From DASSBG01 sp965651365 (GTDB lineage Bacteria > Pseudomonadota > Gammaproteobacteria > Xanthomonadales > Rhodanobacteraceae), in the NCBI GenBank assembly GCA_965651365.1, contig CBFGSA010000118.1, positions 1 through 8,226 on the forward strand: a stretch of DNA of 8,226 bases, given 5' to 3'. Below the pieces are notes generated by a model. It saw only the letters and a list, made by a program, of their open reading frames with translations, searched no databases and was not told where the DNA came from. Position 1 is the stretch's first letter. Every line of letters begins with the position of its first letter. A program made the translations under genes and the position numbers. This document shows, piece after piece, positions 1 to 7,200 of the stretch.

Positions 1-2864
1 ACGGCGGCGATGGCACCCTTGCCGTTGAGCTGCTCTTCGCGCGCGAACTCGATGATCAGGATCGCGTTTTTGGCGGCCAGGCCGATGATCGCGATCAAGC
101 CCACCTTGAAGTAGATGTCGTCGCTGAGGCCACGTGTCCAACTGAAAAACAGTGCGCCGAGCACACCAAGCGGTACCACCATCAGTACCGACAGCGGGAT
201 CGACCAGCTTTCGTAGAGAGCGGCCAGGCACAGGAACACCACCAGCAGCGACAGCGTGTAGACGATCGGCGCCTGGGCGCCGGACAGGATTTCCTGTAGT
301 GACTGACCGGACCATTCGTAGCCGACGCCGGCAGGCAGCTTGTCCGCCACCAGTTGCTGCATCGTGTCCATGGCCTGGCCGGAGCTGTAGCCGGGTGCGG
401 CGTTGCCGGTGATGCCGATCGCCGCCAGGCCGTTGTAGCGGTCCAGTGACGGTGGCGCCACGCTCCAGCGCGGATCGACCACGCTGGCCAGCGGCACCAT
501 GGCGCCCTTGCTGCTGTGCACGTACATGTGCGCGAGGCTCTCCTCGCCCATGCGAAACGGCGCGTCGGCCTGCAATTGCACCCGTTGCACGCGCCCGAGA
601 TAGTTGAAGTCGTTGGCGTAGACCGGCGCCAGCATCAACTGGATCGTCTGGTAGACATCATTGACCGACAGGCCCATGGCCCGGGCCTTCAGGCGGTTCA
701 CGTCCAGCTTGAGCTGCGGGGCATCGTCCAGGCCGTTGATGCGCACATTGGCCAGGCTCGGCTCGTGCCTGGCGGCTTCGACCAGGGTGTCGGCCGCCTG
801 TGCCAGGGCGTCCTGGCCTTCGCCCGCCGCATCCTCAAGCTGGAAGTCGAAGCCTCCGAAGCGGCCCAGACCGCGGATAACCGGAAGGTTGGCGGCGAAG
901 ATGCGTGCTTCCCGGATCGAGGCCAGTTCACGGTTGGCCCACCGGATGATCTGCTCGGCGCTCTGATCGCGTTGATTCCAGGGCTTGAAGCGCACGAAGC
1001 CCATGCCGACATTCTCGCCGCTGCCGACGAAACTGAATCCACCCACTTCCATCACGCCGTCGATGGCCGGGTTGCTGCGCAGGATTTCGGTCATGCGCGT
1101 CATCACGCCAGCCGTGCGCTGCATGGTCGCGCCGGGCGGCAGTTGCACCACGACCATCATGTTGCCCTGGTCTTCCTCGGGCAGAAAGCTCGACGGCAGT
1201 CGCCAGAACAGCAGCGCGCACAGCCCGATCACGACCGCAAACACGGCCATCCAGCGCGGGGCATGGTGCACGGCGCGGCGCACATGATGCAGGTAGGCCC
1301 GGGTGGTGCGGTCGAACTTGTCGTTGAACCAGTGCAGAAAGCGGTTCGGCTTGCGCGCCCCGCCCAGCGGTTTGATCAGGCTGGCGCACAAGGCCGGCGT
1401 GAAGGTCAGCGCCATCAGCGCCGACAGGGCCATCGAGATCGCGATCGCCAGAGCGAACTGGCGGTAGATGGCGCCGACGCTGCCGCTCATCAGCGCCGAG
1501 GGAATGAACACCGAAGCCAGCACCGAGGTGACGGCCACGATGGCGCCGGTAATCTGGCGCATGCCCTTTTTGGTTGCCTCCTTCGGCGACAGGTCCTCCT
1601 CGCGCATCAGGCGTTCGACGTTTTCGACCACGATGATGGCATCGTCGACCACGATGCCGATGGCCAGCACGAGCCCGAACAGGGTCAGCACATTGATCGA
1701 GAAGCCGGCCATGAACATGCCCCCAAAGGCACCAGTCAACGCCACCGGCACCACCAGGGTCGGGATCAGGGTGGCGCGCAGGTTCTGCAGGAACAGCAGC
1801 ATGACCAGCACCACCAGCAGAATGGCCTCGAACAGGGTCTTGACCACTTCCTCAATCGAGATGCTGACGAAGGTGGAGCTGTCGAAGGGGGTCAGCCATT
1901 CGACGCCCGGTGGAAAGCTCACCGCCAGTTGCTGCATCCGGGCGCGCACCGCCGCGGCGACGTTGAGCGCATTGGCGCCGGGCAGCAGTTCCACGCCCAT
2001 GCCGGCCACCGGCTTGCCGTTGAAGCGGTTGAAATGGGCGTAGTTGGACGGCCCCAGCTCAATGCGTGCCACATCGCCGAGGCGCACCTGGGTGCCATCG
2101 GCGTTGGCACGCAGGATGATGTCAGCAAATTGGGCTGGTGTGCTGAAGCGGGTTTCGCCGCTGACGGTGGCGGTGTATTGCTGGCCGTCGGTGGCCGGAG
2201 CGCTGCCGATCGCGCCGGCCGCAAACTGTACGTTCTGGGCGCGCACCGCATTCAGGGCGTCGGCGGCTGACAGGCCATAGCCGTGCAGCTTGTCCGGGTT
2301 GAGCCAGATATGCATTGCGAAGGCCGAGCCGAACTGGCGCACGCTGCCCACGCCATCGACGCGCTGGATCGGATCGACCACACGCGCGGCCATCAGGTTG
2401 TTGAGCTCGCCCGAGTCCATGCTGCCGTCGGTCGAGCGCAGCGCCACCAGCATCAGGAATCCGGTGCCCGACTTGCTCACCTGGACGCCATTGCGCCTGA
2501 CCTCCTCGGGCAGCCGCGGCTCGGCCCGCGCGACCCGGTTCTGGGTCTCGACCGCGGCAATGTCGAGATCGGTACCGTTGACGAAGTTGAGGGTGATGCT
2601 GACCGAACCGGTCGAACTGGAACTGGAGCTGAAATACAGCAGGCCCTGCAGGCCGGTGAGTTGCTCCTCGATCACCTTGGTGACCGAGTTTTCCAGCACC
2701 TCGGCACTGGCGCCGGGGTAGGAGGCGCTGATGCGCACGCTGGGCGGGGCGATCTGCGGATAGGCCTCGACCGGCATGTTGAACATGGCGATGCTGCCGC
2801 CCAGGGTGATCAGGATCGCCACTACCCAGGCGAAAACCGGCCGTTCGATGAAAAATTGCGGCAT
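1..2864 (-). CDS. RND multidrug efflux pump permease, HAE-1 family, AcrB/MexB-like; C-terminus cut by window edge
   Basis: Inner-membrane proton-driven exporter subunit that would work as a trimer with the adaptor encoded just upstream and an outer-membrane channel not seen here. The protein begins MPQFFIERPVFAWV, the typical RND start with the first membrane helix, and stays collinear with AcrB. The TM4 proton-relay pair falls at D407-D408 (VVDDAIIVVENVER), exactly the AcrB numbering, and the TM10 lysine is K932 in GLAAKNAIL (AcrB K940). Drug-pocket phenylalanines F136 and F178 are present, and F610, F612 and F623 match AcrB F615, F617 and F628, but the AcrB F610 position is Met605. The 954 complete codons reach just past TM10. 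AcrB has 1049 residues, so TM11-12 and the remaining relay residues (AcrB R971, T978) lie outside. ATG 2864 is chosen because it has a good ribosome site and the family N-terminus. The family assignment is very secure, but the substrate cannot be read from sequence. Confidence 0.96.
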   Translation of the reverse strand, partial: MPQFFIERPVFAWVVAILITLGGSIAMFNMPVEAYPQIAPPSVRISASYPGASAEVLENSVTKVIEEQLTGLQGLLYFSSSSSSTGSVSITLNFVNGTDLDIAAVETQNRVARAEPRLPEEVRRNGVQVSKSGTGFLMLVALRSTDGSMDSGELNNLMAARVVDPIQRVDGVGSVRQFGSAFAMHIWLNPDKLHGYGLSAADALNAVRAQNVQFAAGAIGSAPATDGQQYTATVSGETRFSTPAQFADIILRANADGTQVRLGDVARIELGPSNYAHFNRFNGKPVAGMGVELLPGANALNVAAAVRARMQQLAVSFPPGVEWLTPFDSSTFVSISIEEVVKTLFEAILLVVLVMLLFLQNLRATLIPTLVVPVALTGAFGGMFMAGFSINVLTLFGLVLAIGIVVDDAIIVVENVERLMREEDLSPKEATKKGMRQITGAIVAVTSVLASVFIPSALMSGSVGAIYRQFALAIAISMALSALMALTFTPALCASLIKPLGGARKPNRFLHWFNDKFDRTTRAYLHHVRRAVHHAPRWMAVFAVVIGLCALLFWRLPSSFLPEEDQGNMMVVVQLPPGATMQRTAGVMTRMTEILRSNPAIDGVMEVGGFSFVGSGENVGMGFVRFKPWNQRDQSAEQIIRWANRELASIREARIFAANLPVIRGLGRFGGFDFQLEDAAGEGQDALAQAADTLVEAARHEPSLANVRINGLDDAPQLKLDVNRLKARAMGLSVNDVYQTIQLMLAPVYANDFNYLGRVQRVQLQADAPFRMGEESLAHMYVHSSKGAMVPLASVVDPRWSVAPPSLDRYNGLAAIGITGNAAPGYSSGQAMDTMQQLVADKLPAGVGYEWSGQSLQEILSGAQAPIVYTLSLLVVFLCLAALYESWSIPLSVLMVVPLGVLGALFFSWTRGLSDDIYFKVGLIAIIGLAAKNAILIIEFAREEQLNGKGAIAA

Positions 2865-2871
2865 GACCCGG

Positions 2872-2875
2872 CCTC
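2872..2875 (-). promoter_or_regulatory. Ribosome binding site of the RND pump gene, overlapping the adaptor stop codon
   Basis: On the minus strand the adaptor stop TGA runs directly into GAGG (TGAGG), followed by 7 nt and the pump ATG at 2864. This is a well-spaced Shine-Dalgarno sequence and fixes the pump start. The overlap with the upstream stop codon suggests translational coupling, which would keep adaptor and pump production in step. The coupling is inferred, not shown. Confidence 0.75.
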
Positions 2876-4025
2876 AGAACTTGTTGGCCGATGAGGCTGC
2901 CGACGGCGACCAGGTCTCGGGTTTGACCTTGCTGCCGGGGCGGGCACGCTGCAGACCGCTGACGATCACGCGCTGGCCCTCCTTCAAGCCATGATCGACA
3001 ATCCAGTGGCCGTCGCGGCTGCCGTGGGTATGCACCTTGGCGCGATGAACCGTGTTGCCATCGTCGACGACGAGCACATAGGCACTGTTGCCGTCGCGCA
3101 GCAAGGCCTGCTGGGGTACCAGCATCACGTCGCGCAGAGTGCCGGCCTTGAGCCTGATATGAACAAACATGCCCGGCAGCAGGGCATGGTCCGGATTGGC
3201 CAACGTGGCGCGCAGCGAGACTGAGCTCGTATCCGGATCGACCCGCATGTCGGTGAAGTCCAGGTGGCCGGTGTGCGGATAGTTCGAGCCGTCGGGCAGC
3301 TGGAGCTCGACCGTCATCTGCTGTGGTTTGTCCAGTGCCACTTCGCCCTGCGCCTGCTGGCGGCGCCAGTTTTCGACCACTTCCATGGGCTGGCTGAAGT
3401 CGACGTACAGCGGATCAATCTGCTCGATCGTGGTGAGCTGGGTGGCACTGGACTGGCTGACCAGGGCGCCTTCGGTGACCAGGGCGCGCCCGGCACGGCC
3501 GGCGATGGGCGCGGTGACCCGGGTGTAGGACAGATTGAGTCTGGCAGTCTCGACCGCGGCACGCGATTTGGCCACGGCCGCCTGGCTGGCGCGTGCGCTG
3601 GCTTCGGCGTCGTCCAGTGCCTGCTTCGAGATCACGCCTTTTGCGGCCAGCTTGCGGGTGCGCTCGGCCTTGATCCGGGCATTGCGGGCCGTGGCCAGAT
3701 CCTGCTTGAGCTGGGCCTTTTTCTCATCCAGTGCCGCCTTGAGCGGCGCCGGATCGATCTTGAACAGCAAGTCGCCGTGCTGCACATCGCTGCCTTCGGT
3801 GTAGATGCGCTTTTGCACGATGCCGGTGACCCGGGCACGCACCTCGGCCACCCGCGTGGGCGCCAGTCGCCCGACCAGTTCATGCTGCAGGGCGGCGTCT
3901 TGCGAATGCACCGCAACAACCCCCACTTCGGGTGGCGGTGCCGCGGGCGGCTCATTCTGGCTGCATGCTGCCAGCCATGCAGGCAGCGCGAGGAGCACGA
4001 GAATGCGGTGTGGTGCTGCTGTCAT
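2874..4025 (-). CDS. Efflux RND transporter periplasmic adaptor subunit (membrane fusion protein), AcrA/MexA-like lipoprotein
   Basis: Periplasmic adaptor of 383 residues, close to AcrA/MexA length, that would link the downstream-encoded RND pump to an outer-membrane channel. Residues 1-20 form a lipoprotein signal peptide with lipobox LAAC and the lipidated cysteine at C21, so it should be anchored in the inner membrane facing the periplasm. Next come the first half of the lipoyl domain (about 58-92, VRARVTGIV then GDLLFKIDP), an alpha-hairpin coiled coil (about 93-165, rich in Ala, Lys and Glu), the second lipoyl half (YTRVTAPIAGRAGRALVTEG, 167-186), a beta-barrel (about 200-290, ending LLPGMFV) and a membrane-proximal domain (LVPQQALLRD to ISGLQ-like VSGLQRARPG, about 302-364). 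The order and motifs follow AcrA closely. It is the first gene of the operon, with a 9-nt gap to the pump. ATG 4025 gives the complete signal peptide. The upstream Shine-Dalgarno is weak (GGA 11 nt before the start). Confidence 0.96.
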   Translation of the reverse strand: MTAAPHRILVLLALPAWLAACSQNEPPAAPPPEVGVVAVHSQDAALQHELVGRLAPTRVAEVRARVTGIVQKRIYTEGSDVQHGDLLFKIDPAPLKAALDEKKAQLKQDLATARNARIKAERTRKLAAKGVISKQALDDAEASARASQAAVAKSRAAVETARLNLSYTRVTAPIAGRAGRALVTEGALVSQSSATQLTTIEQIDPLYVDFSQPMEVVENWRRQQAQGEVALDKPQQMTVELQLPDGSNYPHTGHLDFTDMRVDPDTSSVSLRATLANPDHALLPGMFVHIRLKAGTLRDVMLVPQQALLRDGNSAYVLVVDDGNTVHRAKVHTHGSRDGHWIVDHGLKEGQRVIVSGLQRARPGSKVKPETWSPSAASSANKF

Positions 4026-4045
4026 TGTTCGACTGATCCGGTGAA

Positions 4046-4079
4046 GTCCGACCGCTCAGGATACGCAGGTCGGTCGGAC
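4046..4079. repeat. Perfect 9-bp inverted repeat with 16-bp spacer upstream of the efflux operon (possible operator or leader hairpin)
   Basis: GTCCGACCG at 4046-4054 is the exact reverse complement of CGGTCGGAC at 4071-4079. The inner edge of the right arm extends as a direct repeat, GGTCGGTCGG. The repeat lies 21-54 nt upstream of the adaptor start codon, and a -10-like TATCCT on the minus strand falls in the spacer. This is a natural place for a repressor operator, as AcrR/MexR-type regulators bind palindromes before efflux operons. If transcribed, it could also fold as a 9-bp GC-rich stem in the mRNA leader. The repeat is directly visible, but its role is inferred. Confidence 0.6.
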
Positions 4080-4204
4080 AAGAGGGCAAGGCGTGCATTG
4101 CAGACGCTCAGCTTCAAGCATGCTGCGCGGCACGGTCAAGGGCCGATGGTCAGGGTACCGATCGATTGCGTGTAGTTTCGCCTGAATGTTGATGTGCCCA
4201 AAGG

Positions 4205-4233
4205 TGGATTAAGTTTGCCCGCAGTTCTAGACT
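4205..4233 (+). promoter_or_regulatory. Weak candidate sigma70-type promoter for the glutamate dehydrogenase gene
   Basis: TGGATT at 4205-4210 (3 of 6 matches to TTGACA) and TAGACT at 4228-4233 (4 of 6 matches to TATAAT) are separated by 17 bp. Transcription from here would start near 4240 and give a leader of about 50 nt. The match is poor and is offered only as the best-placed pair seen upstream of the gene. Confidence 0.22.
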
Positions 4234-4243
4234 TCGCGCCATG

Positions 4244-4261
4244 TACCGGCCAATACCGGCC
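4244..4261. repeat. Tandem direct repeat TACCGGCC at 10-bp spacing
   Basis: TACCGGCC occurs at 4244-4251 and again at 4254-4261, separated by AA, so the two copies lie on the same DNA face, about one helical turn apart. Each copy contains CCGG and GGCC, giving short self-complementary cores. The pair lies 30-47 nt upstream of the first ATG of the dehydrogenase gene. It could be a tandem regulator site or chance in GC-rich DNA. Confidence 0.45.
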
Positions 4262-4290
4262 GTCGCGCGCCTGAAATCCACTCCAAACGC

Positions 4291-7200
4291 ATGGAAAACA
4301 TGATGTCCTCGATTTCGTCGGTTGACCCCAAAATTGATTTGCAGCCCGTTGCCAAGGCACTGGAAGAGACAGCTTCCGGTGATCAGCTTTTGCGGGGCAA
4401 GGCGCTGATCGAGGCATTTCTGGCCGATGTCGACGGCGACGAGTTCCTGGTGCATTCGCCTGCCGAATGGGCCGCCATCACGCTGGATCTGCTGGCCTTT
4501 GTTGAACAGCGCGAGCCCGGTCAGGCCAAGGTCGATCTTGTGGATGTCGAGGCCAGTGGTCGCGACAAACGCTCGGCCTTGCGCATTGTTACCGATGACA
4601 TGCCCTTCATTGTCGACTCGGTCAACATTGTGTTTGCCCGTGCCCAGCTCGAAGTGCGTGTGCTGCAGCACCCGATCGTCAGTGTGGAGCGCGATCCAGA
4701 AGGCGGTATCCGCGGCCTGTCGCAGCGCGGCCAGGGTGCGGGAGCCGACGAGGCGGTGATTTATTGCGAAATCCGCAGGATTTCGGTTGCCGAAGACCGC
4801 GAGAAGTTGGTCGATTCGATCCACACGGCGCTGGCCGATGTACGGGTGACCGTCGATGACTGGATGCCGATGCGCGACAAGATGCTGGCCATCGCCGAGG
4901 AGTTTCCCCAGCGCAGCATGCCAGTCGACGCCGAGGGCGTGAAGGAAGGCCAGGCGTTTCTGCGCTGGGCTGCCGATGACCATTTCACCTTTCTCGGTTA
5001 CCGCGAATACCACGTGGTCGAGCGCGACCGGGACGAGCTGCTGGTGGCCGACGAGAAGTCGGGCCTGGGACTCTTGCGTGGCCTCAATCGCGCGGGCACG
5101 CCACGTTCGCTGAAAACCCTGGTGGCTGCGCAGTTGCCGCAGTCCGGCTCGATTGATGCGATCATCCTGACCAAGACCAATGCCACGTCCGACGTGCACC
5201 GCTCGGGCTACATGGATTACATCGGCGTACTGAAGTTCGATGACCAGGGCAAGCCGATTGCCGAGGAGCGCTTCATCGGCCTGTTCACGTCCAGCGCCTA
5301 CATGCGCCGGCCGCAGGACGTGCCGTTGCTGCGCAAGAAAGTCGAGTCGGTGATGCGCCGTTCCGGGCTCAAGCCCGATGCGTATTCGGGCAAGGCGCTG
5401 CGCCACATTCTCGAATCGCTGCCGCGCGACGACCTGTTCCAGTGCAGCGAGGACGAGCTGTTTGCCACGGCCATGGGCATCCTCGATCTCAAGGAGCGTG
5501 CCCGCGCGCGCCTGTTCGTGCGCCGCGACCGCTACGGCCGCTTCTTTTCCTGCATGGCCTTCGTTCCGCGCGAGCGCTTCAACACCAAGATCCGCCAGCG
5601 GGTGGAAAATCTGCTGCGCGAGGCCTTCCACGGCCAGCGCCTGGATTCGGCCGTGCAGATGGGCGAGTCGGCCCTGGCACGGCTGCACATCACGGCCAGA
5701 CCCAGATCAGGCGAGCACCTCAGCTACGACGTCAGCGAGCTTGAGCAGCGCCTGATCAGCCTGTTGCGAAACTGGCAGGACGATTTCCGCAACTGCCTGA
5801 TCGAGCGCCTGGGCGACACCCACGGTGCCGAGCTGGCCAATCGCTATTCGGCGGAGTTGCCGGCCGGCTATACCGAGGAAGTGTCGCCGGAAGTGGCCGC
5901 GCTGGATATCGAGACTCTCGACACCCTGGTTGATGAAAACTCGGTACGCATGAAGATCTACCGACCCGAGGCCAGGCCGGACGAGCTGCGCTTCAAGATT
6001 TTCCGTCGCGGCGGCGATATCGGTCTGTCGGAATTGCTGCCGCAGCTTGAGAACCTGGGTTTGCGCGTGCTGACCGAGCACGTCTACGAAATCGAGCACG
6101 ACGACAGTCGCATGTTCATCCAGGATTTCGAGGTTCGCCCGATGGACGAACTGGCGTTCAGCGTGGAAGACGTGGGGCAGCATTTCGAGCATGCCTTTGA
6201 GCACATCTGGCGTGGCGATGCCGAGAGCGACCCGTTCAATCGCCTGGTGCTGGGCGCACTGCTCAGCTGGCGCCAGGTCGCGGTGCTGCGTGGCTATTGC
6301 AAGTATCTGCAGCAGGTGGGAATCGCCTTCTCGCAGAACTACATGGAAGAGACCCTCAACCGCTATCCGGCCATCGCCAACCTGCTGGTGGAGCTGTTCA
6401 ACGCCAAGTTTGATCCGCAGCGCGAGGACATGAATGACGAGCAGGTCAAGGCTCACGCCAAACAGCTCCGGGTGGAGCTCGATGCGCTGGTCAGCGAATG
6501 TGCCTGTGACGCCAACCCCGGACTGATCGACAAGGTGGTCGAATCGATCGGCAAGCCGCGCCAGGATCAGATTCATGCGATCTGGACAGCGCTGCGCGCC
6601 TTGATGGACGAGGTGGCAAGCCTCGACGACGAGCGCATCGTCGAAAGCTACATGGGCGTGATTCGCGCCACGCTGCGCACCAGCTTCTTCCAGCAGCACG
6701 AAGGCGAGAGCCGCCACTACATCAGCTTCAAGTTCGATTCGCACCAGGTGCCCGATGCGCCCAAGCCCGTGCCCTACCGCGAGATTTTCGTGTACGGCCC
6801 GCGCGTCGAGGGTGTGCATCTGCGTTTCGGTCCGGTGGCGCGCGGCGGCCTGCGCTGGTCGGACCGGCGCGAGGACTTCCGGACCGAGGTACTTGGGCTG
6901 GTCAAGGCACAGATGGTCAAGAACACCGTGATTGTGCCAGTCGGCTCCAAGGGTGGCTTCATCGTCAAGCGGCCGCCCGAGGGCGACGATCGCGAGGCTT
7001 TCCAGAACGAGGGCATTGCCTGCTACAGGATGTTCATCAACGGCATGCTCGACATCACCGACAACCTGGTCGATGACCAGCTCGTGGTGCCGTCGGGCCT
7101 GGTGCGCTATGACGGTGACGATCCGTATCTGGTGGTGGCTGCCGACAAGGGCACGGCGCGCTTCTCGGACATTGCCAATTCGATTGCCGCCGAGCACCAC

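Larger units (their letters stand above)
4026..4290. other. Divergent intergenic region between the efflux operon and the glutamate dehydrogenase gene
   Basis: This 265-bp stretch must hold the promoters of both divergent transcripts. No supported gene lies in it, and open frames crossing it are extensions of shadows of the flanking genes. It holds an inverted repeat at 4046-4079, a tandem repeat at 4244-4261 and weak promoter-like hexamers. On the minus strand there is a good -35-like TTGACC (complement of 4134-4139) but no convincing -10 at 17 bp. A -10-like TATCCT (complement of 4058-4063) lies between the arms of the inverted repeat but has no matching -35. An 8-bp palindrome AGCATGCT sits at 4117-4124. 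Transcription starts cannot be assigned with confidence. Confidence 0.8.

Noticed and set aside
516..2270. Long plus-strand open frame (584 codons) opposite the RND pump gene
   Set aside because: The translation is rich in His, Gln, Arg, Gly and Asp with no recognisable domain, while the minus strand encodes an AcrB-collinear protein throughout. It is an antisense shadow produced by GC-rich third positions.
3264..4175. Plus-strand open frame (303 codons) opposite the adaptor gene
   Set aside because: The adaptor on the minus strand has a lipobox, lipoyl, hairpin and barrel motifs. The plus-strand frame has none of these and simply runs on into the intergenic region.
4205..4217. Possible sigma54 promoter (GG ... 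GC) before the dehydrogenase gene
   Set aside because: The GG and GC elements are separated by 9 nt instead of the required 10, and the CAC part of the -24 element is missing.
4136..4417. Small minus-strand open frame (93 codons) in the divergent region that might encode a local regulator
   Set aside because: It overlaps the start of the dehydrogenase gene and has no helix-turn-helix-like pattern. It also lacks a convincing ribosome site.
4150..5688. Long minus-strand open frame (512 codons) covering the intergenic region and the dehydrogenase N-terminal half
   Set aside because: The plus strand shows continuous GDH180 motifs. The antisense product has low-complexity composition (His, Gln, Arg, Ala) and no family signature.
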